64,000 nucleotides of DNA from Arbacia lixula (lineage: Eukaryota; Echinodermata; Echinoidea; Arbacioida; Arbaciidae), in NCBI GenBank assembly GCA_963669155.1, contig OZ022588.1:7340679-7404678 (forward strand), read 5' to 3'. Under the pieces are notes generated by a model, which had not been told where the DNA came from, did not search any database, and saw only the letters and a program-made list of their open reading frames with translations. Shown here piece after piece: positions 48,901 to 58,002 of this stretch. Made by a program: the position numbers and the translations under genes. The first letter of the stretch is position 1. Each line of letters begins with the position of its first letter.

Positions 48901-51900
48901 TGCTGTGAGCGTTCTCATTTCGGTGTGATGTTAGAAAAATCGCACTCTGAGTTGCGCTTTTTCATGCGATGTTCGGACGGCTGTTGGTACAGTTGCTAAA
49001 GCAACTTTCACCCAATAATTTTTCAAATTTCGCGATTTTTTTGTAAACCAATGAGAATGGCCCTATTGTGAGTAAATATTAGACAGCTCGCCTGACACTA
49101 CTGTTTGCAACTACATTAGGCGAATCGTCACATTAATTAACCTTTGTCTGTTCTTTTCAACATTGGTCCCCCAAATGAGTTTATACGCGAATTCTTTATG
49201 TAAATAAGAATCTTATGCTCGGATGGTTAAATCTAATTCATGTCTATCAACCAATTAGGTAACAGGATTATGGAGATGAGATATATAAATGTTATGATTA
49301 AAGAAGAATTCATTATAGCGCAACTCGCATTAAAAGTACTACAATAAAAGTAGACTGTATAGACTGCACGAAAACTACAATAGCTTGCTATAGATGAAGT
49401 CTTTTTCAGTGCTAGAAGTGAAGGGTCAGACGCTTGGCCAAGGTGAGCTTTTCCGTAAGCGATTCCGGAATCGCCGAGGCCAAGCTGGCGGCACACCACA
49501 CCAGCATCGGTATCGTAAAACCCTTCATCGCACACCGTGCCCCAATCTTCTGAACTTGACCTTTCGTTGAAGACGGCCCATCGACTAGGCGAACTGATTG
49601 CAAATAGAATCGTGCAACAAGGGATGTTTCATTCTATTGATTCTCTAGAAGGTACATTTTTTCCAGCAGATGATGAATTTGTCGATCTAAGCATGGCTCA
49701 TTATTCTCATTATATTTCGGACATGGTTCCTTTGACAAATTACCCTTAAGCTAGCCCAAATACCATTTTATATATTCGTGATGTTGATATTCCTAACCGA
49801 CTATTGATGTAAACATTCAACCATCTCCATTCTACAACGTTTGTCTTTTATTGGTTATTCAATATAGTTTAGAATCACATATTTTTGTATCTAACAGGGT
49901 TGTAGTACTTGTCTTCGGCCAAAGCTTTTAAATTGCCAGCCAAAGCAGGAGTGATAGTAGTCCTTTGGTTCAACATTTCCTTTTAAAATGAGCTTTCCTC
50001 CTCATGTTGCGAGCTAGTATTCTTTTTATTTGTAGCACCAATCTCTTCCATAAAGGATCGGCGCACCCATAGTGCTTTTAATTCGTGAAAAAAGCTCTTT
50101 GAATGTGGAAAACTTAACCCCTGCTTCTATATTCACCGTTCATGAGATTTCGTTTCATACGGTCTGTTCTTTTATTTCAAATTTACATCAAAGAAAATAT
50201 TCTGGAATGATTGATAAAAAAGCTGCTGCAAATCGTATATATTACCAAACAACCAGCCATTTCATTATGGAGATTTCCCCTTGTATTGTCAATTTTAGAT
50301 AAGCCCATTGTTTTAGTATGGTTTCTGCTTCTGGTAAATTTGTCAGAAAGTTTAAACAAAAGACATAATTTGAGAGACGTGAGACGGAAAAATGTTTTTA
50401 CTTTGTCTCACCATTAGAACTAGAATCGCAGCCCCTACTAGCACAAATATGATAACCAATGGCAACTCTGTCTCACAACGTTTTCAAATCAAAAACTTGA
50501 CGAGGAATAACCGTAATTAATTACACAGCGAGATACAGCTTTAATCAACACATTTAAACGACTTTTGGAGGATTCGAACTCTCGGAAAAACGAACTTTCG
50601 AAATAACGAGCTGTTTTTCGTTACTTATATTAGTAAAAGTGGAAAATATCTACCGCTCCTCTGATGCAAAATGTTTATATATATAAGTTTAAATGAAGAA
50701 AAAAAAGGTCCTGGAGCTGGGACCTATTTTTTCTTCATTTACACTTATCACTTATATACTCTGGAGCAACCGCTTGACATGTCGAAGTTGAGAACTCTCG
50801 CACTTATATATATATGATATATATAGTGTGCGTAAATAAAGAGTCTAGGAGCTGGGGCGTTGCTGGACCTTGCACGTCGGTATGCTGCAGCATACCGACC
50901 GACGAACCAACAACTAATTCCAGCTACGCCCCAGCTCCTAGACTCTTTCTTTACGCACATTGCATATTCTGGAGCCACCTTGTCATGTATAAGTCGGGAA
51001 TCATCACACTTATATGTATGTTACTGTGTATATTTATATTCTACCAGAATCTTAATATACCCATACTCAAACAACTAATCTACGAGGGTAGCATGCGCCA
51101 CAGCAGCCCAAAAACTGAAATTTCATCTCCCCTCCTGTAAATCACCCTTGATAACACGCCCTCAAATAACACTGAAGATACAATATTTCTGAGCTTCACT
51201 AGCCCCAAAATCTGAACAATTCAGATTATTTCTCACATTGGTTTAACGGAGTACTTAAGTAAAAGATTCTTGGAATTAGAACGAAGGACTCTAGGTGATT
51301 TGTACAAACTAATAAGTTCTTGAATATAGTCAGGAGAACTTCCATTTGACAATTTGATAATACAAGAAGTACATACAGTCAATCATCACGAAGGAATTTA
51401 ACTGTATGGAGGTACTTGAAGTTTTAATATTTGAAAGTGGGTGATTTCTGGACTCCGTTCAAAGATGAAGATTTACCAAATTTGATTTGAATATCGTTTA
51501 CAAATCACAATCACTCCCCTTCCCCCCCTTTTTCTTTTTTTTTTTTTTTTTTTTGGGGGGGGGGGATTTGTAGTTTAACTGGCCTCTTAAAAAGGGTTGA
51601 GTAAAAAGTTTAAGAACATTATTTCTTATACGGAACATAGTTTAAGGTACTAGCAATGCGCATTAGCCTGACTAAAACTGAGATTGGGCAGATTGTATAG
51701 GTACATAAATCATATCAGAATGTTCCCCCGACCCCTCTTCAATCGTTTTCTCAATGAACATGACTTCAATGTCATTATTTGAATGAGTACAATATGTTTA
51801 TTATTTCAATTATTATTATTTGAATGAGTACTATGTTTATTATTTCAATCATTATTTAGAAAATACCTGATGATTACAATGGATTTGCATGGCATCTATC

Positions 51901-52022
51901 ACATGTTCAAGTTTCTCAGCCTGTATACAAAATGTGCCAATATGAATATGTAATCAGTACTTACCAGTTTGGGCACTTGCCGCAGAGAGCAGGCAGACCG
52001 TTAAAAACGCCACCAGAAACAT
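27630..52022 (-). CDS. Secreted multi-SRCR protein, 14 tandem SRCR domains (spliced, 15 coding exons)
   Basis: Exons in order: 51965-52022 (signal peptide), 43667-43975, 42944-43258, 42170-42484, 41396-41710, 40622-40936, 39849-40163, 39076-39390, 37807-38121, 37031-37345, 31197-31511, 30422-30736, 29649-29963, 28875-29189 and 27620-27934 (stop at 27630-27632). Every junction is phase 1 and restores a Val codon at the start of the xRLVxG domain opening. The spliced product would be 1483 aa: a 19-residue signal peptide followed by about 103-105 residues per domain. No transmembrane segment follows, so it should be secreted. Each domain has six cysteines. SRCR proteins bind microbial or cellular ligands and are greatly expanded in sea urchins; the ligand here is unknown and an immune role is inference. 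Exon inclusion could vary, because any exon can be skipped in frame. Confidence 0.85.
28125..28183 (-). pseudogene. Decayed SRCR exon stub with (CAT)n
   Basis: Bases 28125-28183 (ctatcaggcccacgtagcag onward to ggccgcagctatggctca) match the 3' end of the SRCR exons with about ten changes and retain the donor position. The rest of the exon is gone and replaced by a cat microsatellite (28181-28230). Downstream intron words of the 774-bp unit follow at 28292-28410. Confidence 0.65.
28875..29189 (-). CDS. SRCR exon, domain 13
   Basis: Intact 315-bp phase 1-1 exon. Variable segments: [24 protein letters not shown]. It is slightly more diverged than the central units (GATE in place of GDTD). Donor gtaata, acceptor ctatcag. 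Confidence 0.9.
29649..29963 (-). CDS. SRCR exon, domain 12
   Basis: Intact 315-bp phase 1-1 exon. Variable segments: [24 protein letters not shown]. It lies 774 bp from the domain 13 exon, with near-identical intron sequence. Confidence 0.9.
30422..30736 (-). CDS. SRCR exon, domain 11
   Basis: Intact 315-bp exon. Variable segments as domain 12, but with Pro in place of Ser in CGHPED near the end, the only copy with this change. Spacing 773 bp. Confidence 0.9.
31197..31511 (-). CDS. SRCR exon, domain 10
   Basis: Intact 315-bp exon. Variable segments: [24 protein letters not shown]. Opens VRLVGG rather than VRLVDG. Its upstream intron (higher coordinates) carries the LINE insertion. Confidence 0.9.
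32381..33166 (+). CDS. LINE ORF1 protein (coiled coil plus RRM-like domain), 261 aa
   Basis: Intact frame. Residues about 35-110 are charged and heptad-like (coiled coil). A block with [19 protein letters not shown] and [14 protein letters not shown] matches the RRM-like region of L1/CR1-type ORF1 proteins. A basic C-terminal part follows ([19 protein letters not shown], then [12 protein letters not shown]). Such proteins bind LINE RNA as multimers in the ribonucleoprotein. The Met start is the first in frame after a 535-bp leader. The gene belongs to the transposon, not the host. Confidence 0.8.
   Translation: MPPKVRKSERNMASSSDTPDVCDQIGEEVKDYFSTQDFRNLFQASLTDAITNQMTELRDKLENAEGKILTLENIVREKTAIIERLQEKQTRIIDDINSIHREQNDDEQYLRRNCVRLYGIPEQPQENTDALTLDLANNELQLNLKLDDIDRSHRVGPPRQPTRAGDRSHPPRPIIVKFTSYRARHLMIRNRKMLKGKRKGIEEDLTAANRLLLKEAKKEVEQNDKLVAAWSSDGRIIVLTKATNGQTIRKRIRSVNDLKIL
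33344..36523 (+). pseudogene. LINE ORF2 (Cys-rich, AP endonuclease, reverse transcriptase), broken
   Basis: It opens with a PHD-like Cys motif (CVQCG...WLCTQC, then FPFNHV). The frame then shifts once between about 33500 and 33550. The AP-endonuclease part includes [12 protein letters not shown], a stop at 33774-33776 directly after ISET where a Trp is usual, [16 protein letters not shown] and [11 protein letters not shown] second frameshift falls near 34360. RT follows with a stop at 35204-35206, [12 protein letters not shown], a stop at 35462-35464, [19 protein letters not shown] and the catalytic FADD. A fourth stop at 36329-36331 precedes the usual TRQSSN...WNSL end, which closes at TAG 36521-36523. 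Four stops and two frameshifts mean it is not functional. Confidence 0.85.
37031..37345 (-). CDS. SRCR exon, domain 9
   Basis: Intact 315-bp exon. Variable segments: [15 protein letters not shown] (Phe for Thr), SSREVLTHN. First exon on the far side of the LINE insertion. Confidence 0.9.
37807..38121 (-). CDS. SRCR exon, domain 8
   Basis: Intact 315-bp exon. Variable segments: [24 protein letters not shown]. Protein identical to domain 12 across the domain core. Confidence 0.9.
38581..38650 (-). pseudogene. Truncated SRCR exon stub (278-bp deletion)
   Basis: Only the last 70 bp of an SRCR exon remain, still with the gtaata donor. They are fused directly to intron sequence (tttagaactatcaag) that normally lies 33 bp beyond the acceptor. 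The deletion removes 245 bp of exon, the acceptor and 33 bp of intron. That explains the 495-bp spacing to the next unit (774 minus 278 or 279). Without an acceptor the stub should be skipped, leaving the frame intact. Confidence 0.9.
39076..39390 (-). CDS. SRCR exon, domain 7
   Basis: Intact 315-bp exon. Variable segments: [24 protein letters not shown]. Confidence 0.9.
39849..40163 (-). CDS. SRCR exon, domain 6
   Basis: Intact 315-bp exon. Variable segments: [24 protein letters not shown]. The acceptor reads ctattag instead of the usual ctatcag and is still valid. Confidence 0.9.
40622..40936 (-). CDS. SRCR exon, domain 5
   Basis: Intact 315-bp exon. Variable segments: [24 protein letters not shown], a combination seen nowhere else in the array. 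Confidence 0.9.
41396..41710 (-). CDS. SRCR exon, domain 4
   Basis: Intact 315-bp exon. Variable segments: YFDDTDAG (Gly at the end), [16 protein letters not shown]. The C-terminal linker is VGTTG instead of VGPTG. Confidence 0.9.
42170..42484 (-). CDS. SRCR exon, domain 3
   Basis: Intact 315-bp exon. Variable segments: [24 protein letters not shown]. Donor region slightly diverged (gtatta after the exon). Confidence 0.9.
42944..43258 (-). CDS. SRCR exon, domain 2
   Basis: Intact 315-bp exon. Variable segments: [24 protein letters not shown]. Opens [14 protein letters not shown] like domain 1, and its upstream intron is diverged from the 774-bp unit, marking the edge of the homogenised array. 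Confidence 0.9.
43667..43975 (-). CDS. SRCR exon, domain 1 (first)
   Basis: A 309-bp exon, two codons shorter than the others at the C-terminal linker (GVSCSLPG). Variable segments: [27 protein letters not shown]. Flanking introns are not part of the 774-bp unit. The acceptor is ttgcaatcag and splicing from the signal-peptide exon is phase 1. This is one of the two older, diverged end copies. Confidence 0.85.
44529..44577. promoter_or_regulatory. Pair of perfect CRE motifs (TGACGTCA)
   Basis: TGACGTCA occurs at 44529-44536 and again at 44570-44577, with a CCAAT at 44561. Two perfect 8-bp palindromes 41 bp apart in AT-rich DNA suggest a CREB/ATF-type promoter. They lie about 130 bp upstream of a plus-strand ATG at 44705. 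Confidence 0.4.
44705..44812 (+). CDS. Short ORF, possible first exon of an unknown or transposon-derived gene (35 aa)
   Basis: An ATG in good context (aacaATGt) opens [20 protein letters not shown] and continues [15 protein letters not shown] to TAG. The acidic stretch followed by a '[10 protein letters not shown]' segment faintly recalls the N-terminus of Crypton-derived tyrosine-recombinase proteins, where similar text leads into the core-binding domain. A donor-like AA|GTAGGG overlaps the stop, so it could be a first exon. No second exon was found. It lies within SRCR intron 1, on the opposite strand. Confidence 0.3.
   Translation: MSAPSDEPRFNLVEDGDLEDFIASTDSENKKKQIK
45010..45548 (+). 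repeat. Dispersed repeat with inverted ends and hairpin, copy 1
   Basis: Starts tttatattccacatactaag, which is inverted later as atgtggaatataaag (about 45360-45376). It is followed by a fold-back block (45391-45545) whose arms contain gctatcacttcctcggcgat and its inverse. The front part has attggtcaagagttattcac and a CACGTG E-box. The same arrangement recurs at 55458-56352 in direct orientation. Confidence 0.7.
45549..46708. other. No gene recognised
   Basis: Moderately CpG-containing sequence with several short open frames. No motif or splice context was found. Confidence 0.4.
46709..47108. repeat. Tandem duplication, about 200-bp unit
   Basis: ttgctggatcctgaccc, gccaatactccagcagaga and tacggacttcgcaaccgat occur twice about 200 bp apart with about 15% differences. 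Open frames differ between copies, so coding is unlikely. Confidence 0.75.
47510..48250 (-). mobile_element. CR1/L2-type LINE, 3' end fragment
   Basis: The minus-strand frame 47887-48246 reads [38 protein letters not shown] and [19 protein letters not shown], the conserved post-RT C-terminus of CR1/L2-like LINEs. Further along the minus strand, a 3' region ends with gcgctatataaatgct and a taa/tta microsatellite (47514-47532), the usual tail of such elements. Truncated upstream. Confidence 0.8.
49413..49593 (-). pseudogene. SRCR exon fragment in intron 1
   Basis: A usable acceptor (ttgcaatcag) and [15 protein letters not shown] open the domain. About 16 bp are then missing, which shifts the frame. 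It continues [20 protein letters not shown] and [15 protein letters not shown] before losing similarity at about 49413. The cysteines after position 39 and the donor are lost. It is a relic of an additional first-position SRCR exon. Confidence 0.85.
50682..50958. repeat. Two adjacent long hairpins with a perfect inner palindrome
   Basis: Hairpin 1 (about 50682-50748) has arms taaatgaagaaaaaa / ttttttcttcattta around ggtcctggagctgggacc. Hairpin 2 (50828-50958) has arms gtgcgtaaataaagagtcta / tagactctttctttacgcac continuing through ggagctggggcg. A perfect 24-bp palindrome at 50876-50899 lies in its loop. Words from the flanks recur at 50968-51030. Probably a small fold-back element family. Confidence 0.7.
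51965..52022 (-). CDS. SRCR gene exon 1: start codon and signal peptide
   Basis: The ATG at 52020-52022 opens [19 protein letters not shown]: hydrophobic core [10 protein letters not shown], small residues ASA before a likely cleavage site, then a donor ctg|gtaagt at 51964. The last base of the exon gives a phase-1 junction, exactly matching all SRCR exons. The spliced reading QT-VRLVGG places the first domain right after cleavage. It is too short to stand out as an open frame, and no better start for the SRCR array is visible. Confidence 0.75.
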
Positions 52023-52120
52023 CTTGGGTAGTATCAGATCGGCTGATCTCGCTATCACGTCGGCATGAATTTCTAAGACGAACTTGCCTCAGATGTTACG
52101 TGATCGAGCAGCCGCAATTA

Positions 52121-52128
52121 CTTTTATC
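52121..52128 (-). promoter_or_regulatory. TATA-like box of the SRCR gene
   Basis: On the minus strand, gataaaag lies about 100 bp upstream of the ATG at 52022, allowing a start site near 52095 and a 5' UTR of about 70 nt. Position is reasonable, but the match is imperfect. Confidence 0.3.
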
Positions 52129-55100
52129 TACTTTCATGGAGGACTGACTAGACGTTTAGTCCAGTTGTTTCCATGATTAAATAATACACCCCGAATTAAG
52201 GGAAAGCACCAGCAGGTTTCCAGTCTAGTTCCGGATTGAATATAACGTTACCACCTCAAGAGGGACAAAAACATCTTCAATAACTGGGAGGCGCCTACGC
52301 AGAGAAGTACAGAACATGTCACAGAAAAATGACCTTCGGGAATATTTATTTTTAAACATGCTGCATGACTCGAACGCTGCATTCTTCATGTAAAATATTA
52401 CGAAGGTTTAATGGAAATTCGAAAAGACTTTGAGTGTAGGTGTCGACATGGCAACAATTGAAACTCATAAGTTGATTTTATACTGGATTTTCGTTCTTGA
52501 AACGCTTCTTTCCAAGTAAGCAATGCACTGCGTAAAGCGAGCTGTGGGTAAACCCCATCTTATACGCATCAACCAATTCCCCCAAGTAGGAGCCAGCAGA
52601 TTTCATATCGTCGTCACTCTTGAAGTATCGTGTGTTGCTGATGATTAGTGTGTAGGCAATTGAAGAACCACTTGGATAATAACTCGATCGCCCATTGACT
52701 GGGCTTCGCGTGTACTACCGATAAAGGACACGTTGTGTTCAAGTAACTGGCTTCAAGTCTGTCACTATAGAGTGCCTCATATTAATTGGATAGAGGCGTA
52801 TAGAGGCGTGGTATAATTTCCAATGGCATTGCACTTGACGCTGATCCGTGGGTGTCCCTGATTGGCAGAGTCAAGAAACACCCTTGATTCAAGGTGAATT
52901 CATGATGTGTTAAGGAAGCACATAATAGGGCAAGAAAGACCCACCAGGTCGAGCTGACCTGGAGCAAACGCGGATTTTTTTTTTTTTTCAGCCAGGGTAG
53001 TTGTACACAATGAGTACAATACTCACACAATACATTGGTAACCCTACGGAACATATTGCTACTATCAATAATAGATTCATACAAAGTACATGCATATCAC
53101 CTCTTCAACGATCAGCGATTTCTTACTATATGTAGAGGTGACACGAAAGAATGAGGATGAGGGAATAGGGTGAGAGTTTAAGAAGCGAAAAAAGGAGAAT
53201 GTTAGGACAAAGTAAAAATGAAAGGAAGAAGGAGAAACTATTGAAATAGCACGAAGAAGACAGGAGAAATCAATAACCAATAGGAATGTGAACAGAGCAC
53301 ACTTAAAGAAATGCATACAATGAAGTAAGGAAGAGGGGACGGCCAAAAAAGAAAGAAAGAGAGGAGACCCGGAGGCAAACACGAGGAGAATGTGTGCCAG
53401 CTGGGGAGAGGCAGTATAAAGTAGCTACTAGAGCGGAATATCAATTAGTATGGAGCAGAGGAATTTGGGACGGTGCCTCTTCTTCCTAGATTTTGTCAGG
53501 CGCGAAAAGGTGCCCCTCTTACAAATGTGAACAATAACAAAATAACAATAACCCAAAAAAAAAAAAAACGCCCCTCTCTCAGGTAAATATTTGCCTCATT
53601 CTTGGAATAATGTATATATATTACCGGTTTGCCCTATCGTAGTCCGCAAACTGAATGAAGAGGGACCTACAATCAAAGATGTGCGGTCAGAAGATACATG
53701 AACATATCATGCAAACAACTCTGTGTCTGTCATCATATGATATTTCAAAATGCCAAAACTAGGCGTGAAAATTAGTTTGGTTGTTTGTTTTCATTTATAT
53801 TTTAACGCAGCAACCATCAATATTTCCCTTTGAATATATACAGTATATATATGTATCCATCTTATCCATGCAAACCATCTTTCCATCCGTCAATCCATCA
53901 AGCAATCAATCAATCAATCAATCAATCAATTGACTAGATAACCACGCGAGACAATCAATGTAGATTTCAAATGATTCAAACGGGAATGAACCCTTGCTTT
54001 TGATATAATAGAAGCATATATGTACAAGTGTTTAAACGCCTTTATCATTAGCTCTGTACTCTTGCTCAATAATTTCATGGTAGACAGTTATGATCTATAT
54101 ATGTCTAGTTTATGTATGGTATACAAGAAAAAGGAACCGCCCCCCCCCCTCCTACACCACGTCACTGCAATCCAATAATGTGGCCCTGCAGATTAACACC
54201 CTGCATGTTACATGCTAATCTTTTTTTAAACCAAATCCAAAGAAATAAATTACATAAAGTAGCATTTTGTCTGGCACAGAAAGAGTTGATGATCAAGGTC
54301 CAGCGCTAGTAACCGTGGTCCCCAACCGTAAACAACTTCTTTATGATATAGGTAGCTGTCCCTGTTTTCAAATGCTTCAATTTGCGCTTTAATGATTTTG
54401 TCGTGTTTCATTCTAATTCAAATGATCATTCCCTTTTACAAATATCTTTAGTGATTTCACCGAATAACTTTGAAAGTTACAGGATACTCAAAGGCGTTGA
54501 TATGTTAAGGAGACATGAACTACAGCTCTTTCACCCTGGCTGCACATTGCATCAAAATTTACTCTTGTCGCAACACGTGCACAAGAAAGGTTTTTCCTCA
54601 AGAATAGTAATCGAAATAAGGAAGGTTTGATAAAGCCGCGTCATTCGAAAATGAGCTGAGTGCTATCATGTATTTAAATTAAAACAATCTCTTAGACAAG
54701 TTAGACAAACCAGCTCTGACTAGGAGTCAAACACATTGGGAATGTAAAATTTCTTAAAAGTGAATTTCAGTTTGTATGAAATTTTGATAAGATTGATTAC
54801 TAAAAAAAAGGAAATTTCATAAGGAAAACGAATATGCTCTCAAATGCAATCATAAAGTATATGTGATAATATGTTTAACAAGATGGCTGTAGACATAACT
54901 TAGACCATATTTTGTTAGCATTTTTCATATGCATTCATTAAAGGTTTCTACATTAACTACGTTATTCTTTTTGGAGACGAGGTAATTTTCTGAAAAAAAT
55001 GCCTAAACGCCAAGTCTGAGTAACCCTGTGAAATATTTAAAACCTACATATAACATAGCATTGTATTACTCAGTGAAAACATATTACTTCATAAATTCCC

Positions 55101-55457
55101 TCTCGGGCATAGGTGAATTCCAAAGTACAAAAGAAGGCTATGAAAGGCTATTCCTTTTGCCCAAATCTTATTCCAAACTTGACAAGAAATTATACTAATT
55201 GAATCGATCACATCGTGATTTAAAAGAGCGCACTGATAGTATGATTGTCTGCAATTTCTAGGATATAGTTAGACGACATATCCCCCAAATGATTTGAACT
55301 GCAAAGTCAATATGGACATGTAAAAGTAATTTTCTATTGTCTGAGGATTTTTTTTTAAAAGATATGTTCTTCTATATGCTGTGATATTGATTGTTTATTT
55401 GAGGGGATACCCCACATTTAACTAAGGTCCCAACACCATTCCTGTTGGCTGTTTATA
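52129..55457. other. Intergenic; no gene recognised
   Basis: Between the SRCR promoter and the dispersed repeat. Contains a poly-T run near 52977-52989, a G/A-rich stretch near 53150-53440, an A run near 53558-53570 and an (ATCA)n run near 53905-53930. Short frames have no motif. Confidence 0.5.
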
Positions 55458-56352
55458 TGCTTTTATATTCCACATACTTAGAATGTTGCTATATGATTGG
55501 TCAAGAGTTGATCACGTGATGAAGCGTAGTTTTTCCCATCTGATCACCTGAGCAGAAAAGTTCGTTACACTGTAGGTGATAGTACTTTTTTGAGAAGGAT
55601 AGTTCGTTACACTCTAGGTGATAGTACTTTTTTACTCCTCACAGTCCAAACGCGTGATAAATATTTTGAGTACGCGCGAAATAAAAGTGCGTAGCTCGGA
55701 CTATCGGCGCAGACAACACCGCGGTGCGCGCGCGGAAATTAAAATTTTTGGTTATAGCGCGCTGCACCGCGCGCGTACGTACAAAGCAATGCAGGCCTTC
55801 CATTTCCCCCACACAGTACTTCACCAAAGCAAGTGTGCAATTCTCTACCACCTCGTACCAAAATTGACCTAGAATTTCACTTGCCTGTAATTTATTACAA
55901 TTAAAGAGTATTCTCGGAGGACCTATGTTCTCACCGATACCGCACAGGTAAGAGAATTTCTTTTACTTCTTGCTTTTCCGTCAAAATCTTAACAATTTGC
56001 ATCACCATGTCATAGTGTTCGTTGGAATTTGTAGAGTCTATATAACGTTCACAAAGTCAATTTGCTTCCGGGTTTCGGAGCGTCGCGTGAATATGTAGCC
56101 GCACCGACACGAATGCTTTTGTACGTTAAATTGTCATTTATTTTATAGATTGTTGGTATCAGATGTGGAATATAAAGCAAATAATCAACTCTTGGTTTCA
56201 GGCAATGAGACGAACTATCACTTCCTCGGCGATCTGAATGTATACGCTATCTTTCCTCAGCTAAAAGCTTCGGAAAGATAGCTACATCCAGATCGCCTCG
56301 GAAGTGATATTTCGTCCCATTACCTTCACCGACGTTGATTATTTGCTTACCA
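55458..56352 (+). repeat. Dispersed repeat with inverted ends and hairpin, copy 2
   Basis: Same order as 45010-45548: cttttatattccacatactt, a CCAAT-box inverse plus GTGAT/CACGTGAT block, atgtggaatataaagcaaat at about 56163, then the ctatcacttcctcggcgat hairpin. It is longer because of an internal duplicated segment (ttcgttacactctaggtgat twice near 55560-55630) and a GC-rich hairpin near 55700-55780. Confidence 0.7.
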
Positions 56353-56499
56353 ACAACTACAGTTAGTTTCCGAGAAGTGTTGGGTAAGTGTTGGGTAAGG
56401 TAAGCTCTGGAGGGAGGTGGCTCAAAGAAAGATGAAGAAACTAACTTGTAGAAGACTTAAAACAAACATATTTTAATGCTAAATATGTTACTAAGTGTG

Positions 56500-57200
56500 G
56501 ATAATTCGCAAGTGATAATCGTTTGTCTCGCAATGTATGGTCAACGGAATCGAACAAGATCACGACGTCTCGTGCGCCGCTGCAACACTTCGTCAGGTGT
56601 AATACAAAATTGTAGTAAGTAGGGGTTTAAGTACCCTTTGGTAAGTGCAGCGCACTAACCGAAACCCGATTATAAAACGTCCAATACTAAAGGCCGGCGC
56701 ATCCAAGTATTTAACCAAAAATAGAACCGCTGATGCTGCTTGCATCGTCGGGCGGTAACAAGTTACCGAGTTCATAGGACTAAAGACAAAACCACTTGCC
56801 GGCAATTACGGATGATATACCAATCGAAGGGCCGCTAATAGGTGCGCATTGTTGGGCAGTAACATTGGCTAGCTAACAAAGAGCTGCTATGGCGCGTTTG
56901 TACGACGTGGTCGGGGAGTGTCATGGCGGCTTATCGTACGAATCCAAAATTCGGGGATATCGATCCCGTTGTCTCGATTGAAATTATTGGGTTTGAGGCG
57001 GATATTGATGGCTTCCTTTACCCCATCCCAGTATGGTTGGTGCTGGTTATCCCATGCATTTATGAGCGGGTTTCGGTTAGTGCGCTGCATACCCCTACTT
57101 ACTACAATTTTGTATCACACCTGATGAAGTGTTGCAACTTTTTCGATCTTTTTCGATTCCGTTGACCGTACAATGCGAGACAAATGATTATTACTAGCAA
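56500..57200 (-). mobile_element. Penelope-like element fragment (GIY-YIG C-terminus) with inverted flanks
   Basis: The minus-strand frame 56887-57090 reads YWDGVKEAINIRLKPNNFNR then DNGIDIPEFWIRTI. This resembles the end of the GIY-YIG endonuclease of Penelope-like retroelements (KEAIxIR...P.LNRDxG...P.w). Sequence at 56512-56665 (tttgtctcgcaatg, ggaatcgaacaagat, tgtaatacaaaattgtagtaa) is inverted at 57060-57190. No RT is present. Confidence 0.45.
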
Positions 57201-57917
57201 ACATATTTTTGTTAGCCTTTCCCCATCTTTGTGAAGCGAAAATAGAAGTCAACAATGCTGAGCATAACCACAGACCATATGGACGCGTAGCATATTGTTT
57301 AAGTTCAGTAATTTTATTGGAATGGATTACTTGTTTAAAGGCACATTCCGATTACTCTCACAAACATACACTACATGTGTTGCAATAGTGCGTTTAGACC
57401 AAATAAACGATAGTATCATATTTGATTCAATAGTACTATCCGTATAAATAGAATTGATTAATCAATATCTATGTAGGATAAGTAGAGGGTACACATACGA
57501 CTCACCTACTGCGAACTCATGAATAAAGTGGGTATTGGTCACAGGTATCCTGCCATTATCATAAGCCAACGGTAGTCTGGTGGTCATGTCGCTGCTAGAT
57601 AAGGGTTCAAGTCCTTTTCAAGCGTTTTATATCTGCTTATATAATTGAAATTATTCTCGTAACTTCGGAATGTACTTGTAAAACAAAAACTACATCACAT
57701 ACTGTTTATCTGCAATATAATATAAACGATGTACAATTATGCTTAGGTACATACAAGACTACTTGATATTGTGAACTTAAAACTCGTGGAGTTCCTTTGA
57801 TTTACACTCTGGATTGTCTTTAGAATTTAAAACCAAGTAACTATGATTATATATGCTACCAATTAACTACTGATATATCATTTTTGCTAAGTAGTATGGT
57901 GCTCGTAACATTCATAT
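57201..57917. other. 3' flank of the fibropellin-like gene; tRNA-like relic
   Basis: No exon found. Bases about 57566-57625 on the plus strand have box-A-like tagtctggtggtcatg and box-B-like agggttcaagtcc, suggesting a decayed tRNA or SINE head. Confidence 0.35.
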
Positions 57918-58002
57918 CTAGGCGTTCCCGTCGCTCACGTCATTTGCGTCCTCGCGTGGTGCTGGGCTCTGCTTATAACGAGTCCACTTGTCCTGTCCGA
58001 TG
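57918..58002 (-). CDS. Fibropellin-like gene, last exon (avidin-like end)
   Basis: Acceptor ctctctctag at 58002; the phase-2 junction makes [13 protein letters not shown], matching the last strand of avidins (xATxVGxDxFT). A short tail [18 protein letters not shown] ends at TAG. Without this exon the previous frame would end at a TAA formed by its own donor (AA|gtaaga), so the splice is needed to complete the barrel. Confidence 0.8.

Larger units (their letters stand above)
43976..51964 (-). other. Intron 1 of the SRCR gene (about 8 kb), with nested repeats
   Basis: Runs from the signal-peptide donor (gtaagt) to the domain 1 acceptor. It holds an SRCR exon fragment (49413-49593), a CR1-type LINE 3' end (47510-48250), a tandem duplication, a dispersed repeat copy, hairpins at 50.7-50.96 kb and a plus-strand CRE/ORF block at 44.5-44.8 kb. 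Confidence 0.7.
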
